Source: Pseudomonadota bacterium
Lineage (GTDB): Bacteria; Pseudomonadota; Gammaproteobacteria; Steroidobacterales; Steroidobacteraceae
DNA length: 7,976 bases
Direction of reading: 5' to 3'
Assembly (NCBI GenBank): GCA_021817875.1
Contig: JAKAFQ010000173.1
Span: forward strand, 1 to 7,976
Shown: in pieces, positions 1 to 5,288 of the stretch
Layout: every line of letters starts with the position of its first letter
How positions within the stretch are numbered: position 1 is the first letter of the stretch
Notes under the pieces: model-generated
The model's database searches: none
What the model saw: only the letters and a program-made list of their open reading frames with translations
What the model was told of the DNA's origin: nothing
Program-made: the position numbers and the translations under genes

Positions 1-595
1 AGATGACCGTCCATCCGTGCGCTGTGCCCCACTGCTCGAGGGCAGTGCTCATCCGCTCACCTTTGGAGATCAGCCACACCCGGGGAACGGCGGGCGCGGG
101 TCGAGCGGCCGCCGCGAGTCTGTTCGGCACGTTGTGAGCCGTGATGGTGGCCGGAGGCGCCGCAGCTGCCGGATGTGCCAGGGAAGGCAGCGGGGACACC
201 GCGGCCCCGGTTGCCGCGCTCACCGCCCCTACAGCCGTCGCCTGTGCCAGATCGGGCGTTGTGGCGTAGACCGTGAGGAGCTCCCCAGCACAGCGTTCCC
301 CGAGCGCGATCGCAGCGCCCCGATCCGCAGCGAGCACCGCGGCCTGCAAGGCCGCCTTACGGGTGCCTGCCGGCCAGCTGACGCGCGTCCGTTTGAGAGA
401 ACTTGGAAGGTCCACCACGACGGTTTGACCTCCAGGGGCGATCGTGAGCAGTGCTCGAGAGAGGCTGATCGGCCCCCCGGCCGGTACCGCCTGCCGCCAT
501 GCCGGCCCCCAGCTCGCCACCGGTGCCGCAAATGCGACGGGGGTCAGACCCCCGAGCAACATCACCGCAAGATAAAATCTGTCACGTGGACGCAT
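1..595 (-). CDS. TcpQ/PilL-like secreted pilus-biogenesis protein, C-terminus beyond the left edge
   Basis: Reading the minus strand from the ATG at 595 gives 198 uninterrupted codons that leave the window at base 1. The start is preceded by a good ribosome binding site (GGTGAGG, a few bases upstream). Residues 1-24 form a Sec signal peptide: MRPRDR, a hydrophobic stretch (FYLAVMLLGGLTPVAF) and a likely AFA-A cleavage site. A mature region with regular helices and strands follows, then an Ala/Pro-rich linker (about 125-170). At about 173-198 comes a module reading WLISKGERMSTALEQWG and ending GWTVI. This matches the pattern of the TcpQ C-terminal domain found in TcpQ and in PilL proteins of conjugative type IV pili (S-x-x-x-x-LxxW-x-x-x-x-GW). 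Residues 43-62 (ISLSRAL then GGQTVVVD) look like a diverged copy of the same module. The role is inferred: periplasmic or outer-membrane support of a pilus secretin. The domain call rests on the short C-terminal motif, and the rest of the domain lies outside the window. Confidence 0.72.
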   Translation of the reverse strand, partial: MRPRDRFYLAVMLLGGLTPVAFAAPVASWGPAWRQAVPAGGPISLSRALLTIAPGGQTVVVDLPSSLKRTRVSWPAGTRKAALQAAVLAADRGAAIALGERCAGELLTVYATTPDLAQATAVGAVSAATGAAVSPLPSLAHPAAAAPPATITAHNVPNRLAAAARPAPAVPRVWLISKGERMSTALEQWGTAHGWTVI

Positions 596-621
596 GTACC
601 TCACCACCCTGCATAAATCCC

Positions 622-634
622 CGGGGTTACCCCG
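622..634. repeat. Short inverted repeat in the leader of the TcpQ-like gene
   Basis: CGGGG-TTA-CCCCG is a perfect 5-bp inverted repeat with a 3-bp spacer. It lies 27-39 bases upstream of the start at 595. It could be an operator or a small mRNA leader hairpin. No T-run follows it on the minus strand, so it is unlikely to be a terminator. Its function is unknown. Confidence 0.4.
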
Positions 635-675
635 TACGCAAAATGTCCAATCGGGGTGCTATAGCAACGAGCGCG

Positions 676-712
676 GAAATAAAAAAAGAAACCGGCCTCA
701 CTGGGAGGCCGG
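676..712 (-). terminator. Intrinsic terminator of the primase gene
   Basis: The stem CCGGCCTC (692-699) pairs perfectly with GAGGCCGG (705-712) across a 5-base loop. Read on the minus strand, the hairpin is followed at once by a long T-rich tract (complement of 676-690, nearly all A on the plus strand). It lies just after the primase stop codon at 726 and isolates that gene from the TcpQ-like gene downstream. Confidence 0.9.
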
Positions 713-725
713 GATAAATTTCCGC

Positions 726-1757
726 TCAGGCGGCATGGCGAATTCCTCCGAAGACGGAGGGGAACCCCGCCGCACCCGCGCTGACGTACACGTCCAGCCA
801 GTCGATCCCCTTCGAGCCAGGCGGAACCCGCCCGGTCGGTAGATGGATCCGGGCCTCAAGCCCCGAGCGGCGCAGCCGCTTGGCAAGCACCTCGGCGGCC
901 CTCTGGCCGCGCCCGTTCTCGTCCTTGTCAGCGAAGATGTGTACCTCGCGCACCACCGCCGGCACCTCGAGTGACTCCATGAGCGTCGCCGAGACCGCCG
1001 CCCACGCGGGCAGTCCGGTGGCCGCGCGCACCGCCAAGGCCGTCTCAATCCCCTCAGCCACTGCGAGCACCTCCCGCGGGGCAAAGAGCCGGATCGCTCC
1101 GCCACGCGACAATGCCGAGCGCATGGTCATCTTCTTCGGGGACGCGACGTTCGCCTTGGTGCCTTGCGCAGACAGGTAGGTCCTGTGCAAGCACACCCCG
1201 CGGTCGTCCGGCAGCTGGATAGCCGCGATCATGGCCGGGAACGTGCCTGTGCGCCGCCACCGGCCGTCGATCTTCTCGGAGTACGGCAAGCCGGGGTGAA
1301 ACCGCAGTCGCCGGGCAACCGCTGAGAGCGGGATGCCGCGCTTGAGCAGATACTGCTCGGCGAGCGTGCCCTGGACGTCGCGACAGCCGGCCCAGATCCG
1401 CATGATCGAGGCTCGTGCCTTCGACGGGTCCGGCTCCTTGAACGCAACACGAACACGCCTCGGCGATCCCTGTCCTCCCCGATCACCCTCGAGCCACCGG
1501 TGGATCATGTGCGCAGCCTCCCGCGGGGTAACCTGCCTGATCCACGCGAGTAACTTCACGCCCCCGGGGAACGATCCGCAGGTGTTGCACACGCCGCCGC
1601 CGGTCGCCTGGAAGTCATTGAAGACTCGAAAGCCATCCTTCCCTCCATGCACGGGGCACGGCACGTGATTGCCGCCTGCCTCTATCGCCGGGGTGAGCTC
1701 CGGAGCGAGTTCGCCCAGAATCTCGACCCATAATCCCTTGGCCTCGTCGGAAACCAT
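726..1757 (-). CDS. P4-type zinc-ribbon/Toprim DNA primase
   Basis: A 343-residue protein with the layout of short plasmid and phage primases. The N-terminal zinc ribbon has C34-PV-H37 and C57-NT-C60 (a CHCC ligand set) in the context CPVHGGKDGFR and GGGVCNTCG, the pattern of the P4 primase zinc-binding family. A central helical region (about 110-160, AEQYLLKRGIP) leads to a Toprim domain. That domain has the conserved glutamate in VAEGIETALA (E235) and the paired aspartates in FADKDENGRG (D277, D279), followed by HLPTG and a final GIDWLD. No helicase or AAA+ domain follows, so it is a stand-alone primase unlike the longer phage P4 alpha protein. The likely role is making RNA primers on single-stranded element DNA, either in replication or on the strand received in conjugation. 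The ATG at 1757 has an excellent ribosome binding site (GAGGAGG, 4 bases upstream). SSB lies upstream on the same strand, but a terminator separates the two. Confidence 0.93.
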   Translation of the reverse strand: MVSDEAKGLWVEILGELAPELTPAIEAGGNHVPCPVHGGKDGFRVFNDFQATGGGVCNTCGSFPGGVKLLAWIRQVTPREAAHMIHRWLEGDRGGQGSPRRVRVAFKEPDPSKARASIMRIWAGCRDVQGTLAEQYLLKRGIPLSAVARRLRFHPGLPYSEKIDGRWRRTGTFPAMIAAIQLPDDRGVCLHRTYLSAQGTKANVASPKKMTMRSALSRGGAIRLFAPREVLAVAEGIETALAVRAATGLPAWAAVSATLMESLEVPAVVREVHIFADKDENGRGQRAAEVLAKRLRRSGLEARIHLPTGRVPPGSKGIDWLDVYVSAGAAGFPSVFGGIRHAA

Positions 1758-1766
1758 GGGACCTCC

Positions 1767-1777
1767 TCACTTAGTGA
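1767..1777. repeat. Small palindrome touching the primase ribosome binding site
   Basis: TCACT-T-AGTGA is a perfect 11-base odd palindrome. It lies 10-20 bases upstream of the primase start and touches the edge of its Shine-Dalgarno sequence. It could be a small operator site or chance; nothing else supports a function. Confidence 0.25.
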
Positions 1778-1815
1778 ACCTGCCTCTTCTGTAGGAACAG
1801 GCCCGCGCGAGTTAC

Positions 1816-1852
1816 CGAAATAAAAAGAGCCGACGGATTTCCGTCGGCTCTT
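1816..1852 (-). terminator. Intrinsic terminator of ssb
   Basis: A 12-bp perfect stem (1825-1836 pairing with 1841-1852, core GAGCCGACGG/CCGTCGGCTC) has a 4-base loop. On the minus strand it is followed by TTTTTATTT-type sequence (complement of 1817-1826; the innermost Ts also pair in the stem). It begins 24 bases after the ssb stop codon and lies between ssb and the primase. This is the strongest hairpin in the window. Confidence 0.93.
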
Positions 1853-1876
1853 GGTGTCTAGCCCGTACCCTTGATT

Positions 1877-2383
1877 TCAGAAGGGTATGTCCAGATCTTC
1901 GAAATCCGCATCACCCGCCGGCGCGCTGCTCGATGTAGCCGCCCGCGTTCCGTTCGAGCCGCCATTGCTGCTCTGCCCGTTGCCGCGTTGCCCGTTGCCC
2001 CGCTGACCACCGTCGCGTGCGTTGCCGCGCGCACCCTCGCCGGCGCCCGCGCCTTCCTCCGCACCCTCGCCGCGCTTCTCGAGCATGCGCAGTTCGCGGC
2101 CCTTGATGCTCGTCGAGTAGTGCGTCACGCCGTCCTTCTCGTACTTGCGGGTCTCGAGCGAGCCCTCGATGTACACCAGCGAACCCTTGCGCAGGTAATT
2201 CGTGGCGACCTCGGCGAGCTTCCCGAAGAGCGACACCTGGTGCCACTCGGTCTTCTCGCGCCGCTCCCCACTCTCGCGGTCCTTCCAGGTCTCGGTCGTC
2301 GCGACATTCAGTCGAACGACCCCATCACTCACCGCCTGCGGATCCTGGCCGAGCCGGCCGATGATTTGAGCCTTATTCAACAC
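1877..2383 (-). CDS. ssb: Single-stranded DNA-binding protein (SSB)
   Basis: A 168-residue protein that binds single-stranded DNA as a homotetramer and recruits partner proteins through its C-terminus. Residues 1-103 are a typical bacterial SSB OB fold with family signatures: NKAQIIGRLGQDP, LNVATTETWKD, EWHQVSLFGKLAEVA and LRKGSLVYIEGSLETRKY. A glycine/asparagine/glutamate-rich linker follows (104-156) with a doubled GQRGN unit. It ends in the acidic partner-binding tip DFEDLDIPF. The start is the GTG at 2383, preceded by AGAGGA about 8 bases upstream. The open frame runs on to 2719, but the extra N-terminal residues overlap the neighbouring gene and match no SSB. The annealing protein upstream suggests the two share single-stranded DNA during conjugation or recombination. 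This is probably an element-encoded copy, separate from the host's own ssb. Confidence 0.97.
   Translation of the reverse strand: MLNKAQIIGRLGQDPQAVSDGVVRLNVATTETWKDRESGERREKTEWHQVSLFGKLAEVATNYLRKGSLVYIEGSLETRKYEKDGVTHYSTSIKGRELRMLEKRGEGAEEGAGAGEGARGNARDGGQRGNGQRGNGQSSNGGSNGTRAATSSSAPAGDADFEDLDIPF
1976..2005 (-). repeat. Tandem 15-bp repeat encoding the SSB linker
   Basis: Two adjacent 15-base units (1976-1990 and 1991-2005, both starting CCCGTTGCC) match at 13 of 15 positions. They encode a doubled GQRGN in the disordered SSB linker. The in-frame unit length means copy number could change without disturbing the reading frame. Confidence 0.6.
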
Positions 2384-2401
2384 GTGATTTGTCCTCTGAA
2401 A

Positions 2402-2419
2402 CCCGCCCCATTTGGCGGG
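2402..2419 (-). terminator. Hairpin in the ssb leader, weak terminator or regulatory element
   Basis: CCCGCC (2402-2407) pairs with GGCGGG (2414-2419) across a 6-base loop. On the minus strand only TTTC follows, directly before the ssb ribosome binding site. It could partly terminate transcripts from the Rad52-like/DsbG-like/hypothetical genes upstream, or it could be a leader or operator structure controlling ssb. The T-run is too short for a confident terminator call. Confidence 0.4.
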
Positions 2420-2486
2420 AACGACTGACTCTAGGGACCAGGTCGGAAATAAATCACGCGGCGCGCGGTGAAAATTTCTCCGAGGC

Positions 2487-2879
2487 TCAGCCGGATACCT
2501 CCGGCTGCCCAAGAGTCGTGTCGGCAGAAGCATCCCCGCCTGCTCCGGTGGCCTCAGCCCGCACCTGCGCAACCACGGCAGCGGTGTATCGCTCCAGAAA
2601 CGCCACCATATCCTCGAATGTACGGGCAGCGTCCTTGTGCACGTCGGTCTGCGCCCCATCGCTGCGAACGATCCGACCAATACGATCGCCGGGGTACCCG
2701 AGCGCGAAGGTTTCTCCACCGCGCAGCGCGTTCGCCGCGTACAGGAGACCCACGGCGAGAGGGGCGCGGACCTGAACGTCGCGGCCCTCCTGATCCTTGT
2801 GGCGATACACCACCTCGTCGCTCAAAAGCATCTCCGTGCTCGGCAGTGGCGAAGGGAGGGATGCGGGTTCGGTCTTCAC
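2487..2879 (-). CDS. Hypothetical protein between the DsbG-like gene and ssb
   Basis: A 130-residue protein I do not recognise. It starts at the GTG at 2879 with a strong ribosome binding site (GAGGAG, 7 bases upstream), 16 bases after the stop of the DsbG-like gene, so the two are almost certainly co-transcribed. It has no signal peptide, membrane segment or metal-binding cluster. The middle (about 20-80) looks like a small beta-rich cytoplasmic domain with charged and hydrophobic strands (DEVVYRHKD, VQVRAPLAVG, GETFALGYPG, GRIVRSDG). A long helix follows (about 84-110, FEDMVAFLERYTAAVVAQV), then a low-complexity Gly/Ala/Thr tail. Its place in a DNA-processing block hints at an accessory role there, but nothing in the protein shows this. 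It is shorter than 150 residues, yet its codon use and ribosome binding site support it as real. Confidence 0.8.
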   Translation of the reverse strand: MKTEPASLPSPLPSTEMLLSDEVVYRHKDQEGRDVQVRAPLAVGLLYAANALRGGETFALGYPGDRIGRIVRSDGAQTDVHKDAARTFEDMVAFLERYTAAVVAQVRAEATGAGGDASADTTLGQPEVSG

Positions 2880-2895
2880 GAGTACACTCCTCGAG

Positions 2896-3693
2896 TCACG
2901 GCTCGATGGCCATGCCGGTGATATCGGCCAGCGAGGAGGGCGCGGGCAGGCCCTGTTGCAACCTCAGCTTCCCGTGCGGTCCGCGATAAAAAATCCCGGG
3001 CGTACCCTGGATTCCCGCCTTCATGGCGAGCGCAAGATTTCTCGCGAGCTCGCGCCTGAGCGTCGGCGTCAGCTTGATACCCGGCGCCCCGCCGCGCTCG
3101 CGCGCCACGTCGAACTTGCTCTCCATCGCGTAGAGCGTCTTCGGCCCGCCGGCGAGCACCGCGGCCGCCCGCGGCGTGGAGGAATGGAAGAGGATCCCCA
3201 CCGGAATCCAGTGCACCTCGAGGCCGGCCTTCTCGTACGGGCGCAGCTCAGTCCACAGGCGGTGGCAAAACTCGCAGTTCGGGTCCATCAGCACCCAGAT
3301 CTGATGGCGCGCATCGGCCGTGTGCGGGCCTTCCGTTACCTGATAAGTCGCGTTGATCGCCGGCCAAAGCCGATTCAAGTTTGGAGCCTTCTCGTAAAGG
3401 GCTGCGTACTGGCGGGTGAGGTTCTGCCCCTGCTGGTTCGAGAGGATCCCGGCGATGACCGTCTTCCCGTCCGCCGTGGTGTAGAGCACTTCCTCGCTAC
3501 CGCTCGGAGCGCTCACAACCCATCCGGTGAGGCCAGAGACCGCCGGGAAGTGGCGCACCAGATGGAACCCCGCCGCGACAACCGGCATCAACGCAAGCGG
3601 CGTCGGGCCCGCCTCGGCGGCCATACACGACACCGCGATGCTCAGACCGAGCAGCGCAACTGCCCCGCGCAATGTCCTGGAAAATACGTTCAC
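2896..3693 (-). CDS. DsbC/DsbG-like periplasmic thiol:disulfide oxidoreductase
   Basis: A 265-residue thioredoxin-fold protein of the DsbC/DsbG family, which isomerises or protects disulfides in exported proteins. An N-terminal signal peptide (about 1-28: VNVFSRTLRG, a hydrophobic core, then a MAAEA cleavage region) sends it to the periplasm. Residues about 30-120 match the DsbC/DsbG N-terminal dimerisation region (VSAPSGSEEVLYTTADGKTVIAG). The thioredoxin domain carries the redox pair in MDPNCEFCHR (C140, C143) and the cis-proline loop GTPGIFYR (T231-P232). CEFC differs from the CGYC and CPYC of E. coli DsbC and DsbG. The GTG start at 3693 has GGAGG 4 bases upstream and overlaps the stop of the Rad52-like gene as GTGA, which points to translational coupling. 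The open frame extends upstream to 3903, but that part only overlaps the Rad52-like gene. Such proteins are common on conjugative elements, where they probably fold secretion or pilus components. Confidence 0.93.
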   Translation of the reverse strand: MNVFSRTLRGAVALLGLSIAVSCMAAEAGPTPLALMPVVAAGFHLVRHFPAVSGLTGWVVSAPSGSEEVLYTTADGKTVIAGILSNQQGQNLTRQYAALYEKAPNLNRLWPAINATYQVTEGPHTADARHQIWVLMDPNCEFCHRLWTELRPYEKAGLEVHWIPVGILFHSSTPRAAAVLAGGPKTLYAMESKFDVARERGGAPGIKLTPTLRRELARNLALAMKAGIQGTPGIFYRGPHGKLRLQQGLPAPSSLADITGMAIEP

Positions 3694-4649
3694 GCAACCT
3701 CCGAGTGTTGGGCCGCCTGCGCAGCCTGATCTCTCATCTTCTTCCTCACGCCCTCGAGCAGCCCATTGCGCAACCACTCGGGGTACTTCGCCCCTTCCCC
3801 ATGGGTCAGGAACGTCTCGATATCGCCGAGGGGCGCGTTGTGCCGCACCCGGTCGGAGATCGACTTCACGATCAACCGCTGCCGGGCAGTAATGCTGCCC
3901 CACTGTTCGTCCGTTCCGAACGACGGGCGTCCCTTCTTGGCGCTGTCGGCCACAACACCCCCGGAACTCTGCCGCGCGCTCTCGGCCGCCGCGGTCGGCG
4001 CACTTCCCGCGTCCCCTGCCGGCTGCCCAGCCGCCCGATCAGCTGCCTGCTCGCCCTGACCGTTGCGTCGCCCGGATCGCTCCTCTTCAGCCCGCTCCGC
4101 AGCGCGCGATCGCGCCTCGTTGGAATGATCGGCGACCTGCGGGCCATCGAACGCGTCGCGCAGCAGTTTTCGCAGCCTCGACATCTCATCGCGCGCGATG
4201 TACCTCTCCTGTTCGAGATTCACCCAGGGAGCTTCGAACGAGTACAGGTACCGCCCGATGCCCCACTGCACCGCGGCGCGCTTGAAGGCATCGCTTGCTG
4301 CGCCTTTGACCGCGATTTCCCGGTCTTTTTCCGGGTTGCTCGCATCCTCCGAAACCTCGTCCTGCTGCGCCACATCTGCCTTGCTCACCCACTCATCCCC
4401 AATCCGCAGGCTGATCACACACATCAGCCCGCCGCCCATCGGAGCGGCCTTGAGATCGGTGCTCCAGTTCTCAGGCCCCATCACCGCGTCCAGACGGTCC
4501 TGAACGAGGCGAGCGTTGATGTAAGGCATCGCCTGTCCGCGGTTTCTGTTGCTCTTCATCCGCGCGCCCACGCGCCACTTCACCAGTTCGACGGCAAACG
4601 GCGCGCGTAATTGGGCGAACTTTTCTGACAGCTGTTCGGAATCTTGCAT
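3690..4649 (-). CDS. Rad52/Rad22-family single-strand annealing protein
   Basis: A 319-residue protein. Residues about 8-145 match the Rad52/Rad22 DNA-binding family. Supporting motifs are the YINARLVQDRLDAVMGPENW segment (43-62), strand pairs LMCVISLRIGDEWVSKADV (75-93), and the family hallmark AVKGAASDAFKRAAVQWGIG (113-132) followed by RYLY. Members form rings that bind single-stranded DNA and anneal complementary strands. A charged Ala/Gly/Glu-rich linker (about 175-240) leads to a separate conserved-looking C-terminal part (about 245-305, QWGSITARQRLIVKSI and YPEWLRNGLLEGVRKKM), which may bind partners such as SSB. The ATG at 4649 has AGAGG 6 bases upstream. It heads a probable operon with the DsbG-like and hypothetical genes and shares a divergent intergenic region with the plus-strand gene at 4790. 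No partner exonuclease is visible in the window. Confidence 0.93.
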   Translation of the reverse strand: MQDSEQLSEKFAQLRAPFAVELVKWRVGARMKSNRNRGQAMPYINARLVQDRLDAVMGPENWSTDLKAAPMGGGLMCVISLRIGDEWVSKADVAQQDEVSEDASNPEKDREIAVKGAASDAFKRAAVQWGIGRYLYSFEAPWVNLEQERYIARDEMSRLRKLLRDAFDGPQVADHSNEARSRAAERAEEERSGRRNGQGEQAADRAAGQPAGDAGSAPTAAAESARQSSGGVVADSAKKGRPSFGTDEQWGSITARQRLIVKSISDRVRHNAPLGDIETFLTHGEGAKYPEWLRNGLLEGVRKKMRDQAAQAAQHSEVA

Positions 4650-4789
4650 ATCCGGCCTCTTGCCTCAGGCGCTGAAGATACTCTATGGTAGTTACACGGC
4701 GGATAAAACCCGCCTTCCATTTGTAATTTTATACCGATGGCAGGCTCGCAACAGCTGGTTTTCCCGACTCTTATTCGGAAACAAAAGTC
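4650..4789. promoter_or_regulatory. Divergent intergenic region, probable promoters for both sides
   Basis: This 140-base gap is clearly more AT-rich than its surroundings and separates divergently transcribed genes, so promoters in both directions are expected. TTGTAATTTTATACC (4721-4735) contains TATAAAAT on the minus strand and TATACC on the plus strand, both plausible -10 elements. No well-spaced -35 box is obvious for either. An inverted repeat (4698-4714) lies inside. The exact transcription starts cannot be placed. Confidence 0.5.
4698..4714. repeat. Inverted repeat in the Rad52-like gene leader
   Basis: GGCGG (4698-4702) and CCGCC (4710-4714) flank the AT-rich spacer ATAAAAC. It lies about 50-65 bases upstream of the Rad52-like start, next to the candidate -10 element. 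Its arms resemble those of the hairpin ahead of ssb (2402-2419), so a shared operator is possible, although GC-rich arms of this length also arise by chance. Confidence 0.35.
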
Positions 4790-5236
4790 ATGACCACAGC
4801 TCAATCGGTTCCGGAGAATCGTCTCACGATCGCGCAGATCCAGGTGTTAATGAGACTCGCGTCACAGATGTCGATCCAAGTGAAACCGGTGCAGCAGGAC
4901 CGGGAATTCGCCCTGGAACTCTCCGGAGAGGGCTTCTCCGGCCTTGACCCGCTGACCCTGCCGATGACGACCGCGTATGCCCGATTGCTGGCCGAGGTGT
5001 GCAGCGGCCTCGCCCCCTGGATCCAGTTCTCCCCGGATGAGCCTTGTGAGGCCACGCTGTTCGGGCTCGGCGATGATGCCTTGAACGCGACGATCCAGAA
5101 GTACCAATACCGCCTCGCGATGCGCCTTTCGGAAAAGCGCCGAGACGAGCGGCGCGCTCGGCGCAGGCTGTTCTCGTCGAATGAGGAGACGCCGCCGCCG
5201 GCTGCCGATCCCGGCACCGCTGCGCTGGCCGTCTGA
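4790..5236 (+). CDS. Hypothetical protein, the only plus-strand gene
   Basis: A 148-residue protein I do not recognise. It appears mainly alpha-helical and cytoplasmic: residues about 12-30 (TIAQIQVLMRLASQMS) and 60-78 (TTAYARLLAEVCSGLAPW) look like helices around a short FALELSGEGF strand pair. A strongly basic helix follows (about 103-125, QYRLAMRLSEKRRDERRARRR), then a low-complexity acidic/Pro-rich tail. The basic helix could contact nucleic acid, but that is only inference. The ATG at 4790 has just a weak purine-rich upstream region (GGAAACAAAA). The frame shows GC-rich third codon positions, and the opposite frame over the same DNA (5217-4801) gives a Ser/Arg-rich shadow, which favours the plus strand. 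It diverges from the Rad52-like gene and converges on the vWA gene. No T-run terminator is visible for it. Confidence 0.75.
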   Translation: MTTAQSVPENRLTIAQIQVLMRLASQMSIQVKPVQQDREFALELSGEGFSGLDPLTLPMTTAYARLLAEVCSGLAPWIQFSPDEPCEATLFGLGDDALNATIQKYQYRLAMRLSEKRRDERRARRRLFSSNEETPPPAADPGTAALAV

Positions 5237-5243
5237 TCGAGCA

Positions 5244-5273
5244 GGCAAGAAAATCCCCGGCCGAAGCCGGGGA
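5244..5273 (-). terminator. Intrinsic terminator of the vWA gene, repeat copy 1
   Basis: CCCCGGC (5255-5261) pairs with GCCGGGG (5266-5272). On the minus strand the loop is TTCG closed by C-G, the very stable UUCG tetraloop class, and it is followed by ATTTTCTT. It begins 16 bases after the vWA stop codon. The 30-base sequence is identical to 6874-6903. For the convergent plus-strand gene it offers a hairpin without a T-run. Confidence 0.9.
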
Positions 5274-5288
5274 AGATAGAGATAAAAA

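Noticed and set aside
17..616. Plus-strand frame of 199 codons
   Set aside because: It is antisense to the TcpQ-like gene, is Arg/Gly/Pro-rich with no recognisable motif, and the minus strand has a signal peptide and ribosome binding site.
1976..2005. Tandem repeat as a CRISPR or replication iteron array
   Set aside because: There are only two 15-base units, inside the ssb coding region and encoding its linker.
2384..2719. N-terminal extension of SSB
   Set aside because: The frame is open, but it overlaps the hypothetical gene at 2487-2879, matches no SSB sequence, and the GTG at 2383 has a well-placed ribosome binding site.
2797..3729. Plus-strand frame of 310 codons
   Set aside because: It is antisense to the DsbG-like gene, which carries a redox motif and signal peptide.
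3694..3903. N-terminal extension of the DsbG-like protein
   Set aside because: It would overlap the Rad52-like gene and bury the signal peptide. The GTG at 3693 has GGAGG upstream.
3672..4610. Plus-strand frame of 312 codons
   Set aside because: It is antisense to the Rad52-like gene, which shows clear family motifs. Long antisense frames are expected in GC-rich DNA.
4801..5217. Minus-strand frame opposite the plus-strand hypothetical gene
   Set aside because: Its translation is Ser/Arg-rich and unstructured, while the plus-strand frame reads like a helical protein with GC-rich third positions.
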